From positions 1 through 64,000 of the forward strand of contig DASZHS010000005.1 in the NCBI GenBank assembly GCA_035937595.1: a stretch of 64,000 nucleotides of DNA, given 5' to 3'. The notes under the pieces are model-generated. The model had not been told where the DNA came from and ran no database searches. It saw only the letters and a program-made list of their open reading frames with translations. This stretch comes from Palsa-459 sp035937595. GTDB taxonomy: Bacteria > Actinomycetota > Acidimicrobiia > Acidimicrobiales > RAAP-2. Positions 21,339 to 29,945 of the stretch are shown in pieces; the first letter of the stretch is position 1, and each line of letters begins with the position of its first letter. The translations under genes and the position numbers were made by a program.

Positions 21339-22652
21339 GTGCCGACAACGCACCGTAAGGGCAACGTCGAACGACATGTGCTCAAGAATGGTCTGAGGGT
21401 TCTCGTTGTTCCCGACAGTTCGAGCTCTCTCGTCGGCGTGGCGGTCGTCTACGACGTGGGCTTTCGCTCCGAACCGGAGGGCCGCACCGGGTTCGCCCAC
21501 CTCTTCGAGCACCTGATGTTCCAGGGCTCCGACCACGTGGGGAAGGTCGAGCACATTCGCTTGGTAGAGGGCGCCGGCGGCCGAATGAACGGGCACACGT
21601 TGGGAGATCTGACCGCGTACTACGAAGCGGTGCCCTCCGGGGCCTTGGAGCGGATGCTTTGGCTTGAGGCCGACCGAATGGGCTCGCTCGCGGTGACCGA
21701 GGAGAACCTTGTCAACCAGATCGCCGTGGTTGAGGAGGAGATCAAGGTCAACGTCCTCAATCAGCCCTACGGGGGCTTCCCCTTCATACTGCTCCCCGAG
21801 GTCGCCTTTCGGACCTTCCCCAACTCACACAACGGTTACGGGGCATTCGAGGATCTCGAGACGGCGACCGTGTCCGACGCCGCCGGGTTCTACGAGACGT
21901 TCTACGCGCCATCGAACGCAGTGTTGTCCGTCGCCGGAGACTGTGAGGCCGACGCCGTGTTCGACATGGCGGACCGCTACTTCGGGCGACTCCGCTCCTC
22001 GCGGCCGCCACGGCACGGCCCCTGGCCAGAGCCGGCGCCCGACGCACCGCGCCGCCGCGCCGTGGCGGACCCCCGCGCACCGCAACCAGCCTTCGTTGTC
22101 GCATACAGGACGCCCGATCCGGTCATGGACTTCGACAGGCACCTCAGCTTCCACGTCTTGGCACAGCTCCTCGCCAGGGGCGACGCAAGCCGTCTTCGCT
22201 CCCGCCTGATGCACCGCGACCACTTGGTTACCGATGTCAGCTGCCAACTCGGCATCTTCGGCAGCGACGGTCTCTACATGAGGGAGCCCGTGCTGTTCCA
22301 GATAGTCGTCTTCCACCCCGGCACGAGCGTGACGGACGAGTTGCTGTCGATAGTGAGAGAGGAGCTGTCGCTGCTCGCGGCGGACGGCCCGAGTGACGAG
22401 GAGCTCGAACGAGTGGCAGCGCAGTACGCCTCGGCGCACTGGCGAGCGGTCGACTCGGTGATGGAAAGGGCCATTGCCCTCGCCTGCTTCGAGGTGACGC
22501 ACGGACGTGCCGAACTGCTGGTGGAGTTGCCAAGCCGTCTGGCGGCGGTCAGTGCCGAGTCCGTCGCCGAGGCTGCGTCGTCGCTGCTCGTCCAGCACGA
22601 GACGGTCGTTGAGATCGAACCCTCCTTGAACCCCGTCAGGGCGAGCAGGTGA
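21339..22652 (+). CDS. M16-family zinc peptidase, catalytic subunit
   Basis: GTG at 21339 chosen (a TTG lies three codons earlier); 437 residues. The inverted zinc motif HxxEH is present (GFAHLFEHLMFQGS, about residues 54-58), with the downstream Glu ligand in NQIAVVEEEIKVN near residue 130. The second half carries the usual structural repeat, FDRHLSFHVLAQLLARGDAS. No signal peptide is seen, so it is probably cytoplasmic. The next gene overlaps by four bases and encodes the non-catalytic partner. Such pairs form a clamp that digests short unfolded peptides; some process peptide natural-product leaders. Confidence 0.88.
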   Translation: MPTTHRKGNVERHVLKNGLRVLVVPDSSSSLVGVAVVYDVGFRSEPEGRTGFAHLFEHLMFQGSDHVGKVEHIRLVEGAGGRMNGHTLGDLTAYYEAVPSGALERMLWLEADRMGSLAVTEENLVNQIAVVEEEIKVNVLNQPYGGFPFILLPEVAFRTFPNSHNGYGAFEDLETATVSDAAGFYETFYAPSNAVLSVAGDCEADAVFDMADRYFGRLRSSRPPRHGPWPEPAPDAPRRRAVADPRAPQPAFVVAYRTPDPVMDFDRHLSFHVLAQLLARGDASRLRSRLMHRDHLVTDVSCQLGIFGSDGLYMREPVLFQIVVFHPGTSVTDELLSIVREELSLLAADGPSDEELERVAAQYASAHWRAVDSVMERAIALACFEVTHGRAELLVELPSRLAAVSAESVAEAASSLLVQHETVVEIEPSLNPVRASR

Positions 22653-23977
22653 CCGAGTCCCCCCCGCCAATCGCGACGATGAAGCACCGTCGCCGACCCG
22701 CCGTGAGCGAAGCCGAACTGAGCTGCGGCGTGCACGCCCTCATCGTGCGACGGGCGGGGGTACCCCTTGTCGAGGTTCGTGTCGTGCTTCCCCTCTCGGC
22801 TGCTCAGATCGCTCACTCCGCAGAGACGCTTGTCCTGTCGGAGTCCGTCCTGTCGGGTACCGCCGCGCACGACCGTGCCGGTCTCGCCGATGCGGTTGGT
22901 CGCATCGGTGGCACGCTCGGGGCGAGCGTGTCCGGCGACGCCGTGGTCATTCACGCCTCCGCACTGGCCGGAAGGCTGCCGGACATCCTCTCCTTGCTTG
23001 CCGAGGTGCTCACGTCGGCGACTTATCCAGCACACGAAGTCGAGGGCGATCGCGCCAGGACCGCTGACCAGGTGACCATCGCACTCAGCCAACCCGAGAC
23101 GGTGGCAACCGAAGCCATCAGCAAGCGCCTCTTCGGCCGTCACCCCTACGGAGCAGAGATGCCGCGCCCGGGCGCCATCCGTCGAGTGCGGGCGTCGCGA
23201 CTTAGGAGACTGCACTCGTCGCTCGTGCAGCCCCGCTCGGCGCACCTGGTGCTGGTCGGCGACCTCGAGCCACGTCGCGCCATCACCATGGCTGAAGCTG
23301 CGATGTCGGGATGGCCACAGGACGCGGCCAATCACACGGCGAGAGCTCTCATGGCGCCAGCCGCAGTCCAGAGCGGACCGCTTCTCTTCCTCGACAGCCC
23401 CGGAAGCGTCCAGAGCAACCTCAGGATCGGCGGAGCGATGGCACAACGGGGTGACGAGGACTGGCCCGCCGCCGCTCTCGCCAACGCCATTTTCGGCGGG
23501 ATGTTCACCTCGCGCCTCGTCGAGAACCTACGAGAGCGCAACGGCTATACCTACTCACCGAGCTCGAGCGTCCGGCACTTCCGCGTCGCCTCTGCCATGA
23601 CGATTGGGGCAGACGTCTCCACCGCAGTGACGGCGGCGGCGCTCGTGGAGACCCGCTATGAGCTCGGGCGTCTTGTGGTGGGCGGCGTGACAGACGACGA
23701 GCTCGAAGCTGCACGGCGCTATCTGGTGGGGACGTTCTTGCTCGAAACGGCCACGCAATCCGGCCTCGCGTCGACGCTCGCCGCTCTCGTCGCCTCGGGC
23801 GCCGGCCCCGACTACCTGTGGTCTCATCCGGAGCGGATCGCCAAGACCGCAAAGAGCGCGGTGGACGAAGCAGCTCGTCGCTACTGGGCGCCGTCGGCGC
23901 TAGCGACGGTCATCGTAGGAGATGCCGAATCGGTGACCGGGCAGCTCTCAGTCCTCGACGACCTCACGATCGGCTAA
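22649..23977 (+). CDS. M16-family peptidase homologue, non-catalytic partner
   Basis: 442 residues from GTG at 22649, coupled to the gene before it. It has the two-lobed M16 fold (VPLVEVRVVLPLSAAQIAHS; RNGYTYSPSSSVRHFRVASA) but no HxxEH in the first lobe, so it cannot bind zinc. The R-x-G-Y-T-Y motif that contacts substrate in partner subunits is kept. Together with the upstream gene it should make a heterodimeric peptidase. No precursor-peptide gene was found next to it. Confidence 0.86.
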   Translation: MTESPPPIATMKHRRRPAVSEAELSCGVHALIVRRAGVPLVEVRVVLPLSAAQIAHSAETLVLSESVLSGTAAHDRAGLADAVGRIGGTLGASVSGDAVVIHASALAGRLPDILSLLAEVLTSATYPAHEVEGDRARTADQVTIALSQPETVATEAISKRLFGRHPYGAEMPRPGAIRRVRASRLRRLHSSLVQPRSAHLVLVGDLEPRRAITMAEAAMSGWPQDAANHTARALMAPAAVQSGPLLFLDSPGSVQSNLRIGGAMAQRGDEDWPAAALANAIFGGMFTSRLVENLRERNGYTYSPSSSVRHFRVASAMTIGADVSTAVTAAALVETRYELGRLVVGGVTDDELEAARRYLVGTFLLETATQSGLASTLAALVASGAGPDYLWSHPERIAKTAKSAVDEAARRYWAPSALATVIVGDAESVTGQLSVLDDLTIG

Positions 23978-24302
23978 ACCTCGCTCGCCTCAGCCGGGGG
24001 TTCGAGTCCCATCGTCCCGACATCGTCTCCACCTTAAAAAGGCAGCGTGATCAGGCCATTCCCCGTTCGAGCGCCAGGGACCTGTGTCGCACGACGGGGG
24101 CAACGCGATGTGGCGGTGTCCACTGGCGTCCTAGCGTCCGCGTTCGCGATCCCGCACGCGCCCTTGTCTGCGAGGTGACATTCCCTCAGGGACGAAAGCG
24201 ACGGCGCTGAGCACTGAATGGCGATGACGACAGGGTTAGGTGACGCCCTGAGTGGGCATCGCAGGGTGGGGTCGGAGCGACAGCACCCACCAGGGAGGCA
24301 CC
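23978..24302. other. Intergenic region with tRNA-3'-like and 19-base repeats
   Basis: The 325 bases hold the tRNA-3'-like segment at 23998-24021, an A-rich patch (CCTTAAAAAGG) and the 19-base repeat at 24043-24061. No gene is supported. Confidence 0.5.
23998..24021 (+). repeat. tRNA-3'-end-like direct repeat, left copy
   Basis: GGGTTCGAGTCCCATCGTCC then CGAC. It contains a T-loop-like GGTTCGAGTCC but no matching upper half of a tRNA upstream, where the M16 gene lies. A 21-of-24 match occurs at 28614-28637. Integrating elements often leave such tRNA 3' ends at their borders. Confidence 0.5.
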
Positions 24303-26357
24303 GTGAGCCGTGTATGGCGACAGAAGCGTACGGGAATCTCCGGTGGCGCGTTGGTAGGCGCGCTGATCGCCGGCCTTGCCAGCTCCGCAGGCGCAACCAC
24401 CCCCTCCCCACCACCTGGCGCTCCTGCGGTCGAGTCGGCGCCCTCGAGCCTGACGGGCCTCAGCCCTCAGTTGCCGGCAAGCGTTCTCGCCGCGAGCGCG
24501 GCACCTGGCAGCACCTGGCAGCCGGAGCGAGCGGTGTACGGCACCGCGTCCAAGAACGACATCGTCATCCCCGGCGCGGACGGGACATCCATCCGCGTCA
24601 ACGAGATCTACCCCACCCTGGCCTCTGGCGCAGCCGCACCGGGCAAGTTCCCGGTGCTAATGACCATGACCCCCTACGGCAAGGGCCAGGGTGGCTCGTC
24701 CTCACCAGGTTCCGCATCGGCACCCGGCGGCGAGTCGGCGACGGGCGGCCCCAACAACTATCTGGCACAGCGCGGCTACATCGAGGTCGTGGCGGATGTC
24801 CGCGGTTCGGGTGACTCCAATGGCCAGTGGGGTGTGTTCGACCCGATCCAGCAGCAAGACGCCATCAAGGTGCTCCACTGGGCCGCGCACCTCCCGAACT
24901 CGACCGGCTCGGTCGGCACCTACGGCGCGTCGTACCTGGGGATCGACCAGCTGCTCCTCGCAGGGGCGGTCGGTAAGCACTCGCCGCTCAAGGCGATCTT
25001 CCCTCTCGTCTCGGGCAACGACCTCTACCGCGACACGTCGTTCATGGGCGGCATCCTCGACTTCGAGTTCTCCGAGACGTACCTCGGCCTGACCGGTGGT
25101 CTGAACACCGTCAACCCGCTCCAGGACACGGCAAATGATCCGGCGCTGCTCGCAGACCTGGCCAGCATCGAGACGGACCACGCCAACGGGCTGGCCAGCT
25201 ACCACGCTGCCGCCATGGAGAACGTCCTGACGGGTGGCGACGAGGCCTACGACGGGACGTACTGGCGACAGCGCAACCCAGCCAGCATTCTGTCGAGGGT
25301 CGTCGCCAACCGAATCCCCGCCTATCTGCTCGGCGGCGAGTTCGACATATTCCAGAACGGCGAGCCGCTCAACTACGCGGCACTGCAGAACGCGTACGAC
25401 GGACGTCCGACATCGTCTCCGATGCTGCCGAGGCAGCGAGTGACCGGCCGCTACCAACTGATCGATGGGCCATGGGAGCACCTCAACGGCTCCAGTGTGG
25501 ACGTCGACCAGCTCGAGCTCGAGTGGTTCGACACCTGGCTGAAGCATGAGCACACCGGCATGGCCACGACGCCGACGCCGCTGCACTACTACGACCTGGG
25601 CACTGGCAAGTTCGACGAGACCACGACGTACCCGTTCACCGGCTCCTCGCCGACGACGATGTACTTCAGGGCTGGTGGCGCGTTGAGCAACAGTGCGCCC
25701 ACCGTCAAGACCGCCGGCAGTGACACCATCGCCTGGAGTCCCGTCGGCAGTGTGTGTGGTCGCCCGATCGACCAGTGGTCGATGGGTGGCGTCTCCATCG
25801 CGGCCAACGAGGCGAGCATCCTCGCGCCCTGCGTCGACGAGGACAACACGACGCAGCTCGGACCGTGGGAGACCACCTACACCACCGCGCCACTCACGAA
25901 GGCCGCGACCGTCGCCGGACCGATCACCGCCACGGTGTACGCAAGCGCGAACACGACCGACGCGGAGTGGGTGGCCGAGGTCGACGCCGTCACCCCGAAC
26001 GGCACGTCGTACCCCCTCACCGAAGGTGCGCTGCTCGGGTCGTTCCGGGCCACTGACAGGTTGCGGTCATGGACGTCGCACGGAGTGACGGTGCTCCCGT
26101 ACCACCCCTACACCCAGGCGTCAGCCGAGGCGGTCGCTCCCGGCGCGACCGAGGAGTACCAGATCCAGGTGTTCCCGACGCTGGTCACCTTGGCCGCCGG
26201 TGACCGTCTCCGCGTCACCATCTCGACGACCGACACCCCGCATCTGGTGCCGATTGCATCGCAGCTCGCGAAGCTCGCGGGCGGTGAGTACTTCATCCAA
26301 CGGACACCCGCGGCACCATCCTCGCTCACGGTCGAGCTGCTTGCTTCGGCCCTCTGA
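24303..26357 (+). CDS. Secreted CocE/NonD-family alpha/beta hydrolase
   Basis: The product is 684 residues from GTG at 24303. The signal peptide (SRVWRQKRTGISGGALVGAL, cleavage near SAGA) indicates export. The nucleophile is Ser210 in GTYGASYLG, with Asp in LLGGEFDIFQNG and His in IDGPWEHLNG completing the triad. The C-terminal jelly-roll, with the late segment ERAVYG-like strands and GDRLRVTISTTDTPHLVP, is that of X-Pro dipeptidyl-peptidase S15/CocE proteins. Members hydrolyse esters, amides or N-terminal dipeptides; the substrate is not predictable. An ECF sigma gene follows after 188 bases. Confidence 0.88.
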   Translation: MSRVWRQKRTGISGGALVGALIAGLASSAGATTPSPPPGAPAVESAPSSLTGLSPQLPASVLAASAAPGSTWQPERAVYGTASKNDIVIPGADGTSIRVNEIYPTLASGAAAPGKFPVLMTMTPYGKGQGGSSSPGSASAPGGESATGGPNNYLAQRGYIEVVADVRGSGDSNGQWGVFDPIQQQDAIKVLHWAAHLPNSTGSVGTYGASYLGIDQLLLAGAVGKHSPLKAIFPLVSGNDLYRDTSFMGGILDFEFSETYLGLTGGLNTVNPLQDTANDPALLADLASIETDHANGLASYHAAAMENVLTGGDEAYDGTYWRQRNPASILSRVVANRIPAYLLGGEFDIFQNGEPLNYAALQNAYDGRPTSSPMLPRQRVTGRYQLIDGPWEHLNGSSVDVDQLELEWFDTWLKHEHTGMATTPTPLHYYDLGTGKFDETTTYPFTGSSPTTMYFRAGGALSNSAPTVKTAGSDTIAWSPVGSVCGRPIDQWSMGGVSIAANEASILAPCVDEDNTTQLGPWETTYTTAPLTKAATVAGPITATVYASANTTDAEWVAEVDAVTPNGTSYPLTEGALLGSFRATDRLRSWTSHGVTVLPYHPYTQASAEAVAPGATEEYQIQVFPTLVTLAAGDRLRVTISTTDTPHLVPIASQLAKLAGGEYFIQRTPAAPSSLTVELLASAL

Positions 26358-26545
26358 CACGCAACGCCCAACCACGGAACTCAGGCCGACGCACACGCAA
26401 CGGGCTGTCACGCCATCGCAAAGCCGGGCAGTGAGCTCGCTCACTAGCTGAATCACCTGCCGCGGAAGTCGGTGACCGCCCTACCGTTTGGCGCACACGA
26501 TGGCTACCGCTGTAACAGCCAACATTGGGCGGACATAGTGGGTAT

Positions 26546-27082
26546 GTGAGCGATCGTGACCGTCTCCGGTCGCTCGTCCAGGCGCACGGAACCGCCGTCG
26601 CGGCCTACCTGCGTCGCCGGCTGATGTCGCTGCCGGCCTCTGACCTCGACGACCTCGTCGAGGAGACCTTCGTGGTCGCTTGGCGTCGGCTCGACGCCGT
26701 TCCGGAAGGCGACCTGGAGCGGCCTTGGTTGATCGGCGTCGCCCGCAACGTCTTGCACAACGCACAGCGGACGGAACGACGCCGGCAGCACTATTCCAGC
26801 GAGCTCGTCAGGAGCTCCGACCTGCGCCGCTCCATGGACTCCGCCGAGGACGAGGCCGTGTCGTTGCTGACGATCACCGACGCACTGGCAACACTGACCG
26901 AGCACGATCGAGAGCTCCTCACCCTGCACTACTGGGACGGAATTGGCGTCGACCAGTTGTCGCTCGTGCTGCGCGCCAATCGCAATGCGGTGGCGACACG
27001 CTTGTCGCGAGCGAAGTCGAAGTTCCTCCAAGCCCTCGGCGACATCGAGCGACGTAACTCGATGTCCTCAACGGACAAGTAG
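26546..27082 (+). CDS. ECF-type RNA polymerase sigma factor
   Basis: GTG at 26546; 178 residues. Region 2 (AYLRRRLMSLPASDLDDLVE then ETFVVAWRRLD, with RPWLIGVARNVLHN) and region 4 (TLTEHDRELLTLHYWDGIGV then DQLSLVLRANRNAVATRLSR) are intact, and region 3 is missing as in all ECF sigmas. The next gene, six bases on, encodes a one-pass membrane protein that could be its sensor or anti-sigma factor. The target promoter is unknown. Confidence 0.92.
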   Translation: MSDRDRLRSLVQAHGTAVAAYLRRRLMSLPASDLDDLVEETFVVAWRRLDAVPEGDLERPWLIGVARNVLHNAQRTERRRQHYSSELVRSSDLRRSMDSAEDEAVSLLTITDALATLTEHDRELLTLHYWDGIGVDQLSLVLRANRNAVATRLSRAKSKFLQALGDIERRNSMSSTDK

Positions 27083-27088
27083 GTAGAT

Positions 27089-28378
27089 ATGCAGGATCTG
27101 AACGACGCTGTGCCGGGAGATCTGATCTCACGAGCCGATCCGCTCAGATTGGTGTCGTCGCCAATCATCGATGCCGATGTAATCGTCGATCGCATCACGG
27201 AACGCACCTCCCGGCGACGTGTCCCTCAGCACCGCCGAGCAGTCCTGGCTGGCAGCGTGCTCGTGGCGGCCGCCCTTGTGGCCGGGTTGTTCGTGATTGC
27301 GGGGTCCCAGGGCCCTGCGGGCGGGCTCGTGCTCAGCGAGCGGCTTCTCGGTGCTGCGGTGTTCGACTCGAACGCACCTGGGACGCCGCCGGGCTCCGTT
27401 ACCTACGTCACGACGTACCGATTCAGAGCGGGTCCGTCGCTCGACCGGACGGCCCACACCGGCGTCGGATATGCGCTCGTCGTCCCTACCGACAAGCGGT
27501 CGTTCCTCGAGCACCTCGCCCACGTGTTCGGCGTCAGCGGTAGCTACACGACGCCAGCACCGGGGCGCGGCTACTGGGCGATCGGCAGCCCCAAGGGTCG
27601 CGCCGTTTACTACTACTCCACCAACGGCGTGCCCAGGTGGGGCTATGTCGCGGGGCCGTGTGAGGTCGGCGCGTCGTACGGCGGCCCGATGAAGGGCTGC
27701 CCACCCCACCCCTGGCGACCTCACCCCGGGGAACCCCGCCAGGTTGGACGATCGGCGAAGTTTCCCAAGATGGTGGCGATCGCACTGCGCTATGCCCGGG
27801 GCTTCGGGCTCGGCTACACGCTCGCGCAGCCGGCTTCACCGCCCCGCTACACGATGCCCGACTATTCGTACTGCGGGCACAAGTGCGTCTACTTCATCGT
27901 TGGCTTCGCGATGGAGGTCGGCGGCCTCTCGACCGGTGACGGCGTCGGCTTCACGTTCAACCAGACCGGACAGGTCGTTGCCGCTGGTGGCGCGGCCTAC
28001 TCGATCGGCGCGCCCACGACCTACCCGCTTCTCAGCCAGGCGGCAGGCGTGGCTGCGATCAACAAGACGGCGACCCACGTATTCACCACCACGCCCCTGT
28101 ACACGTACGTGCATCGGTCGCCGAAACACCGGGGTCGTGGAAGGGTGCGGCACTTCACGATCAACGGCGTCCTGACGTCGGCGACGACCACGCTCGGCAT
28201 GTACGTCACCAGCCGACACGACCTCGTGGACCTCCCGGTCTTCTCGTACCGGGGGTACACGTTCGTGCCCCGTTGCTGCCACCTGCCCGGGATTCGACGT
28301 GCTTCGACCCAGCAGGGCGCCTGGAGTCTGCTGGCGCTGGTCCCATCGCAGGTGAGCTACAAGTCCCCATGGCAGTAG
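27089..28378 (+). CDS. One-pass membrane protein co-transcribed with an ECF sigma factor
   Basis: 429 residues from ATG. A cytoplasmic head of about 50 residues (ending TERTSRRRVPQHRR) leads to one helix (AVLAGSVLVAAALVAGLFVI) and a large exterior domain with several Cys: GPCEVGASYGGPMKGCPPHP, YSYCGHKCVYF and VPRCCHLPG. The topology is that of an anti-sigma factor or sensor, and the six-base gap to the sigma gene supports that, but the head lacks a recognisable zinc-binding (H-x3-C-x2-C) anti-sigma motif. Function remains inferred from context. Confidence 0.65.
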   Translation: MQDLNDAVPGDLISRADPLRLVSSPIIDADVIVDRITERTSRRRVPQHRRAVLAGSVLVAAALVAGLFVIAGSQGPAGGLVLSERLLGAAVFDSNAPGTPPGSVTYVTTYRFRAGPSLDRTAHTGVGYALVVPTDKRSFLEHLAHVFGVSGSYTTPAPGRGYWAIGSPKGRAVYYYSTNGVPRWGYVAGPCEVGASYGGPMKGCPPHPWRPHPGEPRQVGRSAKFPKMVAIALRYARGFGLGYTLAQPASPPRYTMPDYSYCGHKCVYFIVGFAMEVGGLSTGDGVGFTFNQTGQVVAAGGAAYSIGAPTTYPLLSQAAGVAAINKTATHVFTTTPLYTYVHRSPKHRGRGRVRHFTINGVLTSATTTLGMYVTSRHDLVDLPVFSYRGYTFVPRCCHLPGIRRASTQQGAWSLLALVPSQVSYKSPWQ

Positions 28379-28745
28379 CCCCGGTGGACGAAGCTTGGGC
28401 AACGTGGCGTCGATCGGGGACGGTCTCACAACCCGACCCAGGTCGCCCAAAGCCGCAATCGCCTGAGCCCTGCTCCCCTAACTGCACCGTCTACGGCACC
28501 ATCCCCCGCCGTGCCGAGGCGCGCAGGCGGACCAATAAGTCGCTGATCAGGCTGCTCGAGTCCCAGGCGTTCGCGCCTTTCCTGCGCGGGCTCATCTGCA
28601 AGCGGGGGGTCGTGGGTTCGGGTCCCATCGTCTCGACCCGGGGACCGGGAGTGAGTGCACAAGGACCGGCGGGAACCACGACGGGCCACGGGAGGCTGCG
28701 GTAGTCCGTCGGCGCCCACTTCCGCCAGCCGCCATCAGGCAGCGC
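28379..28745. other. Intergenic region with the right tRNA-3'-like repeat
   Basis: The 367 bases lie between convergent genes. The right copy of the tRNA-3'-like repeat is at 28614-28637. Short open frames here look like read-through of tRNA-like sequence and are not accepted as genes. Confidence 0.5.
28614..28637 (+). repeat. tRNA-3'-end-like direct repeat, right copy
   Basis: GGGTTCGGGTCCCATCGTCT then CGAC. GTGGG before TTCGGGT and CCCAT after it can form a T-arm-like stem. The anticodon and D halves of a tRNA cannot be folded from the preceding bases. It pairs with the copy at 23998-24021. Confidence 0.5.
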
Positions 28746-29945
28746 CTAGCGCCGTATCGCCTTCGCCGTCCCCGTACCCACCGCCACGATGCCGGTGAGC
28801 ACCGGGATGAGGAAGAGGGCGGCGTGCAGCGTTGTCGACGACGCGATGGCGACGATCAGGACCGGTCCGACGACGAAGCCGGCCCAACCGCAGCCGGCCA
28901 CCGTGGCGACCGCGCTTCCAGTACTCACGTTGCCGACCGCTCCTGCTGCCCGGAGGGTCATCGGGACGACGCTTCCGAGTCCGAGGCCCAGCAAGGCGAA
29001 TCCAACCAGCATGCTCACGGGACGGGCGATGACGAGGCCGGCGACGAACCCGAGGGTGGCGACAGTGGCGAGGATGGGAAGCAAGCGGTGGGCGTCGAAC
29101 TTGGTGAAGAGCCGGTTGCCGGAGAGTCGAACGGCCAGCATGGCCAGGGCAAAGGTCGCAAATCCCATTCCGGCGACAAATGGAACGGTGTGCAGGGAGT
29201 CGTGGAGATAGACCGCCCCCCAATCGGCCGCGGCACCCTCGCAGAGCATGCAGGCGAAGGCGATGCCACCGAGGATCATGAGCTCGATCTGCAGCACGCC
29301 GTGGCCTTCTGCGCCACCTTCACTCGAAGAGCCCGGGTCTTCGTCCGCTCGCTGATCCGGGATCATCCGGGTCGTGAGCCAGCCAACGACCAAGAAACAC
29401 GGCACGGCCAGGATCAGCAGTTGTTCGCTCAGTGAGACGCCCACTCCCACCGCGCCTGCCCCGATGACCGCGCCAGCCAGGGCGCCGCTGCTCCACGAGC
29501 CATGGAACCCCGGCATCAGCAATCGACCGGAGAACCGCTCGACCGCGATCGCCTGAGTGTTCATCGACACGTCGAGCATCCCCTGGAAGAAGCCCCAGAC
29601 CGAGAACGCGACGAAGAACGTCCCGACTGAGCCGGTGAGCCCGACGAATGGTCCCGAGACGCAGTAGCCGAGCAGCGCAATGCGGACCAGCGGCTGGCTT
29701 CCCAGTCTCGGCAGGATGCGGGCAGCGACCACCAAGGCAAGGACCGAGCCGATGGGAGCGCCGAGCAGGGCGAGCCCGAGACGGCCGTCGCTCAGGCCGA
29801 GGTGCTGTCTGAGCTGCGGAATGTGGGCCGTCCAGGACGCGAACAAGAAGCCCTGCACAAAGAACACGGCGATGACGGCCAGGTGAGCCCAGCGGTCTGC
29901 CGACGCAGGTGCGCCCTGGCGGCTCGAGCCCGGAGTCAGCGTCAG
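28746..29945 (-). CDS. MFS transporter (YbjJ-like)
   Basis: About 399 residues if started at CTG 29945, which overlaps the DeoR gene's TGA; the first conventional start (GTG 29867) would remove the beginning of helix 1 (HLAVIAVFFVQGFLFASWTA). Twelve helices are visible, with a central polar loop (PDQRADEDPGSSSEGGAEGH). The segments GLSDGRLGLALLGAPIGSVL and the 'MNTQAIAVE' motif resemble the YbjJ/fucose-permease-like MFS branch. The substrate is unknown; the upstream DeoR regulator hints at a sugar or sugar phosphate. Confidence 0.82.
   Translation of the reverse strand: MTLTPGSSRQGAPASADRWAHLAVIAVFFVQGFLFASWTAHIPQLRQHLGLSDGRLGLALLGAPIGSVLALVVAARILPRLGSQPLVRIALLGYCVSGPFVGLTGSVGTFFVAFSVWGFFQGMLDVSMNTQAIAVERFSGRLLMPGFHGSWSSGALAGAVIGAGAVGVGVSLSEQLLILAVPCFLVVGWLTTRMIPDQRADEDPGSSSEGGAEGHGVLQIELMILGGIAFACMLCEGAAADWGAVYLHDSLHTVPFVAGMGFATFALAMLAVRLSGNRLFTKFDAHRLLPILATVATLGFVAGLVIARPVSMLVGFALLGLGLGSVVPMTLRAAGAVGNVSTGSAVATVAGCGWAGFVVGPVLIVAIASSTTLHAALFLIPVLTGIVAVGTGTAKAIRR

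Noticed and set aside
20989..21385. Possible small genes upstream of the M16 pair
   Set aside because: Both strands are open here only because of GC bias; no ribosome site, signal or domain supports a gene.
23960..24025. Complete tRNA gene ending at 24021
   Set aside because: Only the T-arm-like 3' part is present; no acceptor, D-arm or anticodon stem can be formed from the upstream bases, which are the end of the M16 gene.
28560..28640. tRNA-Cys or tRNA-Met gene
   Set aside because: CTGCAAG and CTCATCT resemble anticodon loops, but the flanking five bases do not pair and there is no D-arm.
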